This document shows, one piece after another, positions 20,053 through 29,175 of a stretch of 64,000 bases of DNA (within the stretch, counting starts at the first letter, position 1; each line of letters starts with the position of its first letter). The notes beneath the pieces were generated by a model. The model was not told the origin of the DNA. It was given only the letters and a program-made list of their open reading frames with translations, and ran no database searches. This DNA comes from Desulforapulum autotrophicum (GTDB taxonomy: Bacteria > Desulfobacterota > Desulfobacteria > Desulfobacterales > Desulfolunaceae): assembly GCA_020723285.1 (NCBI GenBank), contig DYJE01000004.1, positions 62,001 through 126,000 of the forward strand, written 5' to 3'. The position numbers and the translations under genes are program-made.

Positions 20053-21132
20053 TCAGCGTCCGGCTTTCTGGAGTCTGTTGGCGTGGGCGCGGAAAACCGA
20101 CACGGGGTCGGCGGCTGATGCGCTGACGATTCCCATGAACTGATTGATTTCGTCCACGTGGCTCCAGTAGTAGCTGGTGCTGATCACTTTGCCGAAGCGG
20201 GCGCTGGAAACGGGGATGAAACCGTCGGCATCCCCTTCGTATCCGTAGCTCAGATTCATGTAATTTGTAGTGTACATGATGATATCTGTGGGATCGAAGG
20301 CGGTGGCCCATCCGTTTCCGATGTTTCCGGTCCAGGAGTAGTAAAGGATCGCTTCGGAACTGGATGTGGACATGACGTTGCCAAGGCCGTCTCCGGCGTA
20401 GGCCCCCTCGGCTGCCCCGCCTTCACCGTATACTCCCGCTCCTTTGGGAAGACCTTCGGAGGGATAATCGGCGTTGAATTTCGTGATGACCGGCTGCGAG
20501 AAGTCGTAAAAAACAGCGTCGGAATCAGAATCGCCCACAAACCCGAAAAGGCCGGATACGATGGAGATGAAATCGCCCGACAGGTCGAGAAGGGTGCTCA
20601 GCACAGCCTGATTCGTGTCGTTGAGAACCATGTAGTAATCCGCCACAGGTGTTCCGAAATGGGGGCCGGCGATGGAGGTGAACGACGCGACGGGATTGGT
20701 CTTTCTGGCGGCTTTCGCTGCCTGGGCCATCCAGCGGATCGCCAGACGCGATGTGGTGGCGCCGTGGCTGTGGGCGATGATGTTGACCTTTTTATAATTG
20801 TATTTGGCCATCAGCGTGTCCAGCTGGTTTTTCAGGTCCGCCGCCCGTTCCTCGGTGCTCTGCCAGGGATTTAAGGGGATGAAGTGGGTTTTCTGGTATG
20901 TGATGCCGCTGGTGAGGCCGATGGAATAAGCGGATTCTTCCAGGGCTTCTTCGATTTTGTAGAAGTAATTGATGTCCATCCCCAGAATGTTGTCCCAGCT
21001 GAAAACACCGGGCACCAGGACGATGGGATATTGGGTGTAGGTCTGGCCTCTCACGGTCAGAATACCGGCCGACGCCTGACCGGAAACGGCCAGAAACACG
21101 AGGGCTGCAAAAAAAACGGTGTATCGTTTCAT
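20053..21132 (-). CDS. lipA: Secreted triacylglycerol lipase, family I (foldase-dependent)
   Basis: Exported 359-residue lipase with signal peptide MKRYTVFFAALVFLAVSGQASA. The oxyanion region YPIVLVPGVFSWDNILG, nucleophile Ser122 (IIAHSHGATTSR), Asp303 (GDADGFIPVSS, also the calcium region) and His325 (YYWSHVDEINQ) match Pseudomonas/Burkholderia lipases. ATG 21132 was chosen because AAAGGAG lies at good spacing and the signal peptide follows; an upstream in-frame ATG at 21204 adds a hydrophilic stretch. The gene heads a lipase-foldase-phospholipase set and lies behind a sigma-54 promoter candidate. Confidence 0.93.
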   Translation of the reverse strand: MKRYTVFFAALVFLAVSGQASAGILTVRGQTYTQYPIVLVPGVFSWDNILGMDINYFYKIEEALEESAYSIGLTSGITYQKTHFIPLNPWQSTEERAADLKNQLDTLMAKYNYKKVNIIAHSHGATTSRLAIRWMAQAAKAARKTNPVASFTSIAGPHFGTPVADYYMVLNDTNQAVLSTLLDLSGDFISIVSGLFGFVGDSDSDAVFYDFSQPVITKFNADYPSEGLPKGAGVYGEGGAAEGAYAGDGLGNVMSTSSSEAILYYSWTGNIGNGWATAFDPTDIIMYTTNYMNLSYGYEGDADGFIPVSSARFGKVISTSYYWSHVDEINQFMGIVSASAADPVSVFRAHANRLQKAGR

Positions 21133-21233
21133 GGTTTCTCCTTTGTTCCTTCCTTTTGACGCATTGCCGTGTTGATAAGGTCTGTTTGTGGTGGTTTTAA
21201 ACATTCGGTGCGCATCCGATCAATTTTGTGTAA

Positions 21234-21250
21234 CGCAAATTGGATGCCAG
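21234..21250 (-). promoter_or_regulatory. Sigma-54 (-24/-12) promoter of the lipase operon
   Basis: Read on the minus strand the site is CTGGCATCCAATTTGCG. Against YTGGCAYGNNNNTTGCW it differs only at the G after the Y and at the final W. The invariant GG and GC are ten bases apart. It lies about 100 bases before the lipase start on the correct strand. Lipase operons of Pseudomonas alcaligenes and P. aeruginosa are known to be sigma-54 dependent, which supports the call. Confidence 0.7.
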
Positions 21251-21429
21251 TTTGGATGTGCTGGATAACAATCTGTTATTTAACGATTTTTAGAATGCTT
21301 GGCACAGGTGCGGTGGCATAACTCTTTTTATATAAATCTGATGCGGCGGATTGGAAATACGTATGAAACATCATGATTTCATACTGTTGTCTGGAATATA
21401 ACAAAAGTTATAGGTATGGCGAGGGTTAT
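21251..21429. other. Upstream region of the lipase operon
   Basis: AT-rich non-coding stretch directly upstream of the -24/-12 site, where activator-binding sites for a sigma-54 promoter would be expected. I see no clear long palindrome. No open frame here looks like a gene. Confidence 0.35.
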
Positions 21430-21519
21430 AAACCGAACCGGGCTTTGAACCTGTCTTTGGCCACGTACACCGTTTCCTTGACGTAGAGAAACGGAAGCAA
21501 ATGGCGGGCGTTTGCGATG
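21424..21519 (-). pseudogene. Remnant of an alpha/beta-hydrolase gene (3' end only)
   Basis: Bases 21433-21519 align without gaps to 22672-22758, the 3' end of the intact alpha/beta-hydrolase gene further right, at about 90% identity (9 differences in 87 by eye). On the minus strand the frame is conserved and reads IANARHLLPFLYVKETVYVA and onward to a TAA stop near 21424, paralleling IANARHMLPFLNVKETVYAA in the intact gene. Sequence to the right of 21520 is unrelated. It is therefore the last 30 codons of a paralogue whose body has been deleted. Confidence 0.8.
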
Positions 21520-21635
21520 GGTCAGACTCTCATTTGTCGGGTTTCAAAAAAACAGACAAATGATCCGATCCATTAAATAATCGAAGGGTTATCCTGAATC
21601 AGCAGTCAACTGTGAATGGAATGGAACCCCTGCTG

Positions 21636-22529
21636 TCAGTTATTTTTCGGTGGACTGTTTGTCAGTCTCTGGACGGCTTTTTCGAGCTCAAGGTTGAACT
21701 CCACGGGGCTGGCCAGCATCAGGAAGTGATCGGCCTTTTTCAGGACCACCGCATCGAATGACATCATATGACGCCGGTTGGCCGCAACGTCCACGGGCCA
21801 GAGATCGCCGTTAATGGTGATGACGGGAACCCGGATTGTGTCAAATGACCTGGCCAGATCGCCTGTAATGTATTGTTTCATCATGTCGTCCATGGCGCTC
21901 ATCGCCACGGCCGGAGGAGCGGCCGCCATGTCTGAAAGGATCCATTCCCTCAGGTTGGCATCGGTATCCGGATGGAACATGGGCTGCACGAAACCACGGG
22001 TGCCTGTTTTAAAATCCTTGCGTAAGGGGGCTGTCATCTCAGCAACCATGGCTTCTGTCATGGGGTATTCGATGTTTTCCAGGGTATCCACGCCGATGAG
22101 CCCGATCACCCGGTCCGGCATGAGCCGGGCAGCTTCACCGATGACAACGCCACCCATGGAATGGCCGATGAGGATCAGTTTTGTACTGCCTGTGGCGTCA
22201 GCCACGGCCTTGACGTCTTCTCCGAAGGATTTCATGGTGAATCTGCCTCGGTCTGATCCAGAGTGGCCGTGTCCGGCGAGATCAAGGACGATGACCCGGT
22301 GCTGTTTTGAAAGAGCCGGAATCTGCTCCCGAAAGTACCTCCCGTCACAGCTCCATCCGTGAACGAAGATCAGTGCGGGTTCACCCTGGCCGAACACTTC
22401 ATAGGAAATCGGGGTGCCGTCTTGGGATACGGTCATTCGGGGACATTCCGCGGCAGCGTACCCGGAATGAACCAAGACGGTAAGGATCATTAACAGAAAA
22501 AAGATAGGCGACCTGAACTTGTTTTTCAT
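21636..22529 (-). CDS. Exported alpha/beta hydrolase
   Basis: 297 residues with an N-terminal signal sequence or anchor (SPIFFLLMILTVLVHSGYAAA). The fold is complete: oxyanion HGW at about 57-59, nucleophile Ser124 in IGHSMGG, acid in TINGDLWPVD and His in KKADHFLML. The closest general type is a small-molecule esterase or haloperoxidase-like hydrolase acting in the periplasm. It lies between the hydrolase remnant and another alpha/beta hydrolase. Substrate unknown. Confidence 0.85.
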   Translation of the reverse strand: MKNKFRSPIFFLLMILTVLVHSGYAAAECPRMTVSQDGTPISYEVFGQGEPALIFVHGWSCDGRYFREQIPALSKQHRVIVLDLAGHGHSGSDRGRFTMKSFGEDVKAVADATGSTKLILIGHSMGGVVIGEAARLMPDRVIGLIGVDTLENIEYPMTEAMVAEMTAPLRKDFKTGTRGFVQPMFHPDTDANLREWILSDMAAAPPAVAMSAMDDMMKQYITGDLARSFDTIRVPVITINGDLWPVDVAANRRHMMSFDAVVLKKADHFLMLASPVEFNLELEKAVQRLTNSPPKNN

Positions 22530-22664
22530 GGATGGTGCTCCTGTGTTTTTTAATTACGGTCATGGGACGCCCTGCTGACGAGGGTGTCCTCAATGGACGA
22601 TGAAAGACGACGGTTAGGAATTTTTTCAGTCACGTTCATATACCTCAGCCAAAACAGTCGGGAT

Positions 22665-23606
22665 TCATGATCCGAACTGGGTTTTGAACCAGTCTTTGGC
22701 CGCGTACACCGTTTCCTTGACGTTGAGAAACGGCAGCATGTGACGGGCGTTTGCGATGCAGATGAAATCGAAGGGATGTTTCATGCGCTGGATGATCTGG
22801 CGCATGTACTCCACCTGGATGACTTCGTCGTTTTCACCGGTGATAAGGGCGGCCTTGAAATCCCGTTCATTTTCGAGAAGAGACGTTTTCCAGGAATAAA
22901 TGTCGGCCAGAGTTCCGATGGAGTACTCCCAGACGATAAGGGAATCGTAATCGATGAAATCCGCGAAGGCGTTGCCGCTGATGAGGGCGTTGACATCGAT
23001 GAACGAACGGAAATCGATTTTGAAATCCGGCAGGAACATCCGGGAAAACCGCAACGTGTTCCAGCCGTAGAGCGTGAAGAAGTCCGGCGGATATTCCGAA
23101 AGAAACAGGGTGTGGCAGAGCAGGGCACGGATTCGCGGGTCGTTTTCCGCACAGGCCATGGCCAGGGGCGCGCCGATGGAGCAGCCGAAGAATCCGATGG
23201 GACCTTTGAACGACCGGGAGAGCACGTCCACCACCTCTTTCATGTCCGAAATCACCTGACTGACCGTATAGACGCCCCGTTCGCCGCCGGAATAACCGTG
23301 CCCCCGGAGATCCGCGCCCACCACGTTGAATCCCCAGGTGGAAAGCTTGAACAGGAATTCGCAGTACATTTCCGAATAGGTCCCGATGCCGGGGAGGAAC
23401 ACGATCACCGGATGGTTTTTATCGCTTTCGTAGAGTTCGAGGTGTATGGGGACACTGCCGACGCTGATATGCTTCCGTTTGGCGATAAAAGGGGCAAGCC
23501 CCAGGACGTTCATGAGAATCAGCCGCAGTTCTTCAGGGTTTCTGGCTCTGTCGAGCATGCGCCGGGTCGCGTCGATTTTCTGTTCAGATAGATGAATCAT
23601 GGCCAC
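22665..23606 (-). CDS. Cytoplasmic alpha/beta hydrolase, monoacylglycerol-lipase-like
   Basis: 313 residues without a signal peptide. LPGIGTYSEMY forms the oxyanion strand, VVGADLRGHGYSGGERGVY is the hallmark of monoacylglycerol lipase/lysophospholipase relatives, and the nucleophile is Ser143 in FFGCSIGAP. The acid and His probably lie in ITGENDEVIQV and IANARHMLPF. The nucleophile elbow is GCSIG rather than GHSMG. A decayed copy of its 3' end lies about 1.2 kb to the left, so the locus has undergone duplication. Confidence 0.82.
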   Translation of the reverse strand: MAMIHLSEQKIDATRRMLDRARNPEELRLILMNVLGLAPFIAKRKHISVGSVPIHLELYESDKNHPVIVFLPGIGTYSEMYCEFLFKLSTWGFNVVGADLRGHGYSGGERGVYTVSQVISDMKEVVDVLSRSFKGPIGFFGCSIGAPLAMACAENDPRIRALLCHTLFLSEYPPDFFTLYGWNTLRFSRMFLPDFKIDFRSFIDVNALISGNAFADFIDYDSLIVWEYSIGTLADIYSWKTSLLENERDFKAALITGENDEVIQVEYMRQIIQRMKHPFDFICIANARHMLPFLNVKETVYAAKDWFKTQFGS

Positions 23607-23633
23607 GTTTCATGTTTGAGAAAGTATGCAGTT

Positions 23634-24548
23634 TCAGTTGTTTTTTGCCTGGAGGATGTTCCGGGTGACCAGGTTCACCAGCCCCCAGATTCCGGCGGCG
23701 TCAAGGCAGCGCTCAATGGACATGTCGAAGAGAACGTCCACGGACGCCTCGAACTCGTTGTCTTTTTTCCATAGCAGGTAGTATAGGGGAACCCTTGGAA
23801 AAGGGAAAAAGACGTAAGCCGCATCGGCCATGTCCACCGGTTCTCCGTGAAGAAGCCGGGCCGCTTCTCCGAAATCCCTGAGATTGTCTTTGTATCGCTG
23901 GACCAAAGGACCCATGTTCAGGGCGTGGGGACCTTTGAAAAAATGCCCCTCCTTGAGGTCCTTGGTGCTGATCAGTCCCTTGCCTTTGGGGTACAGGGCG
24001 TCCACCCGGTTGAAATACAGAAGGGTGATCAGTTCAAGCAGCGGATCGTTCACCGCTTCCCAGCCGGAGGGGGCGTGTTTTTTCAGGCAACGTTCATTGA
24101 AATCGATGAGGATGTCCCGGTTGAGAAAGGGAAAGACGATGCCGGAAGGCTTTGCCTCGGTCAGGGTGAAATGGGACAGGGCCGCGATGTCCCGTCTGAC
24201 GAGGCTGTCCCAGTATTCGGGGGGGACGGCGATGTCCTGACCCTGGGGTGTCAGGGCCGGAGGATTCTGGGAAAGCCTGCGTTTCTGCATGTCCAGGAAA
24301 CCGGCGCTGTAAGGGTAGGGACCCATCCTGAAATTTTCACATGGAAAAAGGTCGCAGTGGCACATGCAGTAACTGACGTTGTTCAGCTGGGCGCATTCAA
24401 GGATGGGGCATCCCGCGCCGAACAGCCGTTTCTGCACCTCCAGCTTGGAGGAAGCCTCCCTGCTCGTTCCGGCTCCGCAGGTCGAACAGGTTCCCATGAC
24501 ATTCAACCTGCATACATCGCAGTTTATTCCACATGCTCCTGTTGCCAT
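23634..24548 (-). CDS. Cysteine-rich DUF3795/DUF3786-type protein
   Basis: The N-terminal 75 residues hold a dense cysteine set (CGINCDVCRLN, CSTCG, CPILECAQ, CMCHCDLFPCENF) like DUF3795, probably binding an Fe-S cluster or zinc. The rest resembles DUF3786, a domain of unknown function common in strict anaerobes such as sulfate reducers and methanogens. It has 304 residues and no signal or membrane segment. Its neighbours (hydrolase, hybrid kinase) give no functional hint. The domain assignment is from memory of motif spacing, so it is moderate. Confidence 0.65.
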   Translation of the reverse strand: MATGACGINCDVCRLNVMGTCSTCGAGTSREASSKLEVQKRLFGAGCPILECAQLNNVSYCMCHCDLFPCENFRMGPYPYSAGFLDMQKRRLSQNPPALTPQGQDIAVPPEYWDSLVRRDIAALSHFTLTEAKPSGIVFPFLNRDILIDFNERCLKKHAPSGWEAVNDPLLELITLLYFNRVDALYPKGKGLISTKDLKEGHFFKGPHALNMGPLVQRYKDNLRDFGEAARLLHGEPVDMADAAYVFFPFPRVPLYYLLWKKDNEFEASVDVLFDMSIERCLDAAGIWGLVNLVTRNILQAKNN

Positions 24549-24646
24549 GAACGGTCTCCTGACGCGGTTCGGTTCTATGAAATAAGCGGTTTAATGTGTC
24601 CTATGGTACCAGATCATGAACGATATGCCAAAGGAATATCTGACCG

Positions 24647-26974
24647 TCACCTATCCTCGTGGGGAAAAGGGGCTTCCCGGGCGGCCCGGACCTTTTCGGC
24701 AAGATCCCTGACGGTAAACGGTTTGGGAAGAAAAACCACGCCTTCGTCAAGGACCCCGTGGTGGGCGATGACGTTGGCGGTGTAGCCGGACATGTAAAGG
24801 CAGCGCAGGCCGGGTTTGATGCCGGACAGTTTTTTCGCCAGTTCTTTTCCGTTCATGCCCGGCATCACCACATCGGTGATCAGAAGGTCGATGGGGCCTT
24901 CGTGGTTCATGGCGAGATACACGGCGTTTTCCGGATTGTTGGCGGTCAGGACCCTGTAGCCCAGCTGTTCGAGAATGGATCGGCCGATATCGAGGATCGA
25001 TGCGTCGTCTTCCACAACAAGGACGGTTCCAGAGCCTTTCACGGGTTCGGAAACCGGTTCGGCGATGGCATCCTGAATTATGCCGCTGTGGGCGGGCGGG
25101 AAATAGAGTTTGAACGTGGAACCCTGGCCCGGTTCACTGTAGACATGGATGAAACCGTTGTTCTGTTTGACGATGCCGTACACCGTGGCAAGCCCCAGGC
25201 CGGTTCCCCGGCCCACACCCTTGGTGGTGAAGAACGGTTCGAAAATCTGGCCCAGTGCGTTTTCGCTGATGCCGCATCCGTTGTCGCTGATGGAAAGCAT
25301 GGAGAACGTGCCGGGATAGAAGCCCGCGTGGCCGTTGCAGTAAGCTTCGTCGATTTCGATGCTCTGGGTTTCGATGGTGATCTTGCCCACCCCGTCAATG
25401 GCGTCTCTGGCGTTTACCATGAGGTTGGCCAGAACCTGGTCAATCTGCGAGGGATCGATAAGAACGGGGGGCAGCTCGCTGCCGGGTATCCATTCAAGGT
25501 CGATGTCCTCGCCGATGAGCCTGTGCAGCATTTTCAGCATGCCGGATATGGCGTTGTTGAGGTTGATTTTCCGGGGGCTGATGGTCTGTTTCCGGGCAAA
25601 GGCCAGGAGCTGACGGACCAGACTTGCCGAACGCCCGGCCGCATCACGGATGGAGCTGATCCGGGCCTTGGCCGAGGAATCGAGCGCGTTGTTCATGGTC
25701 AGAAGTTCGGCATTCCCCATGACCACGGACAGCATGTTGTTGAAGTCGTGGGCGATGCCTCCGGCCAGATGACCCACGGCTTCCATTTTCTGGGATTGAC
25801 GGAGCTGGTCCTCCAGGCTGGATTTTTCCTGTTCCGCCCGTTTCCGTTCCGTGATGTCCACACCCATGAGAATGATATGGGGGCATTGTCCGATGGACAC
25901 GATTTCCGAGGACATGAGGAGGGTGTGGTTTTTTTTGCCGATATCCTGAATGAATAGTTCTTCATCTTTGAGTTTGCCGCCGGTCATGAAAATGGTTTTT
26001 ATGTCCCGGTACTGGGTTTCCGAGACCCAGAGATCGATTTCACCGGAAGTCCGGCCGAGCATCTCTGCGGGGGAATAGCCCAGAAGAGCGCAGAACGAAT
26101 CACTGACATCGGTGAACCGTCCGTTGGGCAGGTCCATGAGGGCGATCAGGAGGGGGCTTCGCTGAAATATGGTGGAAAATTTTTCTTCCGATTCCTTGAG
26201 CAGAAGATTTGAAGCCAGGAGTTCCTTCCGGGTTGTTTCAAGACGTTCATTTGTTTTTTTCAGGTCGTCTGCAGTGGCCTCCATGCGGGCCAGGGTGGAA
26301 GATAATTCGCCGTTCACCGATTCCAGTTCCCTTTTCTGCTGCAGAACCATGACTTCCGCCTGGGTCCGATCTTCAATTTCATTTTTCGCTTTTTCAAGGG
26401 CCCTTCGGTTGATGGAAAACACGCTGAAGGCCGCGATGGTTGAGATGAGGATGGCCACGGTGTTGTCCGCCAGAACATCGATGATGACATAGTGCGGCAG
26501 GTTGAAGCGGTCAGGGCTCATGGTGACGATCAGAAAAAGAAAAAGGATGTTCATGCCCCCGTATATAAAAAATACGGGTGTCTTCTCCTTGACGGAAAGA
26601 GGCAGGATGCTCAAGAGACAGAAAACATAGGCAAAAGTGTCAAGCTGGGACACGATATGGCTTTCATCGAAAGCGATGATGGTCCAGATGGTCAGCTGGT
26701 TGGCAATAATGATCAGCTGGGTTGAAAATGAAAAATGGCCACGGATCAGAAGAAGCAGGGCGCACGGAACGAACAGGATGCAAAGCGCGATAAGGCCGAC
26801 GATGGTGTTGTTGGTGGGAAAACCGTTGTGCTGAATGTAAAGGGTGTAGGCCATGATGATGAAAAGCATGACCATATTGAACACATAGACCCCGAAAAAA
26901 AAACGGGCTCGCAACTGAATATCGTAATCCTGGTCTTTATACCGGGACAAGATTTTATCGAAGGGATTACCCAT
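24647..26974 (-). CDS. Membrane hybrid histidine kinase (PAS-HisKA-HATPase-REC)
   Basis: 775 residues. Six or so membrane helices occupy about 28-190, then a coiled coil (200-260), one PAS domain (265-380), HisKA with phospho-acceptor His409 ([16 protein letters not shown]), HATPase motifs ([35 protein letters not shown]) and a C-terminal receiver with Asp701 ([13 protein letters not shown]). The AHDFNN box is typical of NtrB-like hybrid kinases. No response regulator gene adjoins it, so output goes to a distant partner or stays within the protein. Confidence 0.9.
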   Translation of the reverse strand: MGNPFDKILSRYKDQDYDIQLRARFFFGVYVFNMVMLFIIMAYTLYIQHNGFPTNNTIVGLIALCILFVPCALLLLIRGHFSFSTQLIIIANQLTIWTIIAFDESHIVSQLDTFAYVFCLLSILPLSVKEKTPVFFIYGGMNILFLFLIVTMSPDRFNLPHYVIIDVLADNTVAILISTIAAFSVFSINRRALEKAKNEIEDRTQAEVMVLQQKRELESVNGELSSTLARMEATADDLKKTNERLETTRKELLASNLLLKESEEKFSTIFQRSPLLIALMDLPNGRFTDVSDSFCALLGYSPAEMLGRTSGEIDLWVSETQYRDIKTIFMTGGKLKDEELFIQDIGKKNHTLLMSSEIVSIGQCPHIILMGVDITERKRAEQEKSSLEDQLRQSQKMEAVGHLAGGIAHDFNNMLSVVMGNAELLTMNNALDSSAKARISSIRDAAGRSASLVRQLLAFARKQTISPRKINLNNAISGMLKMLHRLIGEDIDLEWIPGSELPPVLIDPSQIDQVLANLMVNARDAIDGVGKITIETQSIEIDEAYCNGHAGFYPGTFSMLSISDNGCGISENALGQIFEPFFTTKGVGRGTGLGLATVYGIVKQNNGFIHVYSEPGQGSTFKLYFPPAHSGIIQDAIAEPVSEPVKGSGTVLVVEDDASILDIGRSILEQLGYRVLTANNPENAVYLAMNHEGPIDLLITDVVMPGMNGKELAKKLSGIKPGLRCLYMSGYTANVIAHHGVLDEGVVFLPKPFTVRDLAEKVRAAREAPFPHEDR

Positions 26975-27074
26975 GGCACTTCCCCATGACGGAAGTTCTC
27001 CTGTCTTATCGTTTCATGTGACAAGACAATAACAGGAAAAGAAAAGACCGTAAAGATCTAATTTCATGGGTCTT

Positions 27075-27989
27075 TTACAGGGAGTCCATCTTTTTCCGGG
27101 ATTTGAAAAAGAAAAAACCCACGATGCCGAAGGTGGTGACCGGAGACAGCCAGATGGGGATGTGAACGTCGAAACTGTCCGCCACCATGATCAGACCCAG
27201 GAAAAGGATGGAGTACATGGCCCCGTTTTTCAGGTACAGGTAGCGTTTGATACTGTCCACGTTTCTTACGGTGAATTCCCGGACCACAAAGGCCCCGATG
27301 CCGTTTCCGATGAGAATGAGGGGGACGGACAGCGTGAAGGCAAATGCCCCCAGAACACCGTCGATGGAAAACGTCGCGTCGATGACTTCCAGGTACATGA
27401 TTTTGCTCCAGTCGGACATCCGGCTGCCGATCAGTTCCTGCTCCACTTTTTCCGCATGCTCCCTGAAGCCGTGGGTGATGAAAAAGGCCGAAGAACCCAC
27501 CACGGCGCTGAATCCCATGAGGGTGCTTTTTTTCAGGGCAAACCATACGAGAATCGCCAGTATCAAGGAAACCACGGCGAAAAACCAGCCTCCCTGACGG
27601 TGAATGAAAGCTTCGCCCGGAAGGCCGTAATGCTTGGGTTCAAGAAAAAGCCAGTGGAAGAACAGGAAGATCAGGAACGTGCCTCCGCCGATGAGAAGGA
27701 TGGGGGCCGAGGATTTGACCGCAGCCAGCACGGCGGGATCTCCGCTGAACGTGGCCGTGAGTGCGCCCATGGGTCCTAAGGATGGCACGGTGGCCCAGAC
27801 GATCAGCCAGGGAAGCAGTCCCCGGATGAGAAAGACCGCGAAGAGAAGTCCCCAGAAAAGAAACCAGCGCCGGGCCCATTGCTGCATGGTGGAAAGGACC
27901 TGGGCATTGATGATGGCGTTGTCGATGCTGGATATGGTTTCGAAAAGGACGAGGCCTGTGACGACGATGCCGGCTGAGATGAAATCCAT
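27075..27989 (-). CDS. DUF475 integral membrane protein (TerC-like superfamily)
   Basis: 304 residues with about eight or nine predicted membrane helices. The acidic intramembrane motifs FETISSIDNAIINAQVL and YLEVIDATFSIDGVLGAFAF, each with Glu/Asp beside Asp-Asn or Asp-Gly, are those of the TerC/DUF475 group, linked to metal-ion export or tellurite resistance. The ion is not known. It is separate from the kinase by about 100 bases in reverse order. Confidence 0.82.
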   Translation of the reverse strand: MDFISAGIVVTGLVLFETISSIDNAIINAQVLSTMQQWARRWFLFWGLLFAVFLIRGLLPWLIVWATVPSLGPMGALTATFSGDPAVLAAVKSSAPILLIGGGTFLIFLFFHWLFLEPKHYGLPGEAFIHRQGGWFFAVVSLILAILVWFALKKSTLMGFSAVVGSSAFFITHGFREHAEKVEQELIGSRMSDWSKIMYLEVIDATFSIDGVLGAFAFTLSVPLILIGNGIGAFVVREFTVRNVDSIKRYLYLKNGAMYSILFLGLIMVADSFDVHIPIWLSPVTTFGIVGFFFFKSRKKMDSL

Positions 27990-28140
27990 GGGGCGTTTTT
28001 CCTGAGAGTATCCTTTAAATGTGTTGATCGATGCTGCATCCGATGCTTGAAAACGCAGACACCATGACAGGAAAAAACGTGAAAATCAAATATTTTGTCC
28101 ATGAAAATCGGCGTGACGCTTAAAACGACATCCGGGTTGT

Positions 28141-29175
28141 TCAGTGTCCAGGACGGAGGGAATTGAGCTGTGTGCTTGTCCGGTAGGGATCTTCGAGTGG
28201 GCCGTTCCCGCACTTCGGGGTCCAGTCCGGGTCCCAGAGGGGGATGTTTTTGAGGCCCTCGGTGTATGAAAAATCGATGGCGTTTTCAGGAAAACCCGCG
28301 ATCAGCTCATAGCCCACATGGCTTCCGGTGTAGTTCATGACAAACCATAGACCTGTGTCACGGTCTTCCACATTGAAAATTTCGATTCCGAAACATTGAA
28401 TCAAAGGGTCTCGGATCATCTGGATGGATCCCGGAGTCCAGGTGTAAGGATCCGGCGAACCCAGGGAGCGCCCCGCAGTGTGGGCCAGGAGCATGGGGTT
28501 GGCGATGCCGGTGTAACGGTGATAGTTACCCCGGATGTTGCCCTGAATGTCGTTGGTCCCGATGATGACGCGGCGGAGCTGGTCTTTTTTTCCGTCCGTC
28601 AGGTCGCCGTCGAATTCAAAGCGGATGATCTGGCCGTTGATATACATGGGCTTGTCCGGGTTTTCTCCAAATCGGAAGCGGTCGATCCACAAATCCCAGT
28701 CGGTGTGGTTGGTATTGGCTGTCAGGGTTTTTTCTGGATTTGACGCATCGAAACCCCCGTTGCCCCAGGGTTTGAGCGTGGCGCTGTTTTGTGGGGCCAT
28801 GGTGTTGAAATCCGAGGTGATTTTGGCGAAGGTGAAATTGGCGCCGTTGTTGTAGTTTTGGACGTCATAGAAACCTTCGAAACCTGAAAGTCCGGCGGCC
28901 GGGGGATTGATGCGCATGTCGCCGGACGTCCGGTGGTAATATCCCGCCTTGAGGTCGATGGAGCCGTATACGGCTGCATGCATGTCCAGGAACAGGCGCA
29001 GGGTGTCGTTCTCATGATAAAAGGATTCCAGGGTGATTCTTGAAAACTGGGCCTCGGTTTCCGCAAGTTCCGTGTCATTCATGAGGAGGATTTCTGCGGC
29101 GCATGGCAGAATGCGGAGGGTCTCAAAGCCGGAAGCCACGCTCAGAATAATGATGAGAAAATTCAATTTTTTCAT
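28141..29175 (-). CDS. Secreted or outer-surface protein of unknown function
   Basis: 344 residues starting with a signal-like segment (MKKLNFLIIILSVASGFETLRILPCAA). The mature N-terminus MNDTELAETEAQF, followed by LRLFLDMHAAVYGSIDLKAGYYHR, resembles the start of some Gram-negative outer-surface proteins that open with MNDxELxxxxAQ. The remainder is rich in aromatic and Asn residues with NGQIIRFEFDGDL and TGLWFVMNYTGSHVGYEL, suggesting a beta-rich fold. I do not recognise an enzyme motif. No partner genes are coupled to it. Confidence 0.6.
   Translation of the reverse strand: MKKLNFLIIILSVASGFETLRILPCAAEILLMNDTELAETEAQFSRITLESFYHENDTLRLFLDMHAAVYGSIDLKAGYYHRTSGDMRINPPAAGLSGFEGFYDVQNYNNGANFTFAKITSDFNTMAPQNSATLKPWGNGGFDASNPEKTLTANTNHTDWDLWIDRFRFGENPDKPMYINGQIIRFEFDGDLTDGKKDQLRRVIIGTNDIQGNIRGNYHRYTGIANPMLLAHTAGRSLGSPDPYTWTPGSIQMIRDPLIQCFGIEIFNVEDRDTGLWFVMNYTGSHVGYELIAGFPENAIDFSYTEGLKNIPLWDPDWTPKCGNGPLEDPYRTSTQLNSLRPGH

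Noticed and set aside
21310-21330. TGGCACAGG and TGGCATAAC stretches near 21298-21330 as plus-strand sigma-54 sites
   Set aside because: Neither has GC at the required distance from GG, and no plus-strand gene follows.
27075-27989. Membrane protein as part of a tellurium-resistance operon
   Set aside because: No TerD-like or other ter genes are adjacent, so only the DUF475/TerC-like family is claimed.
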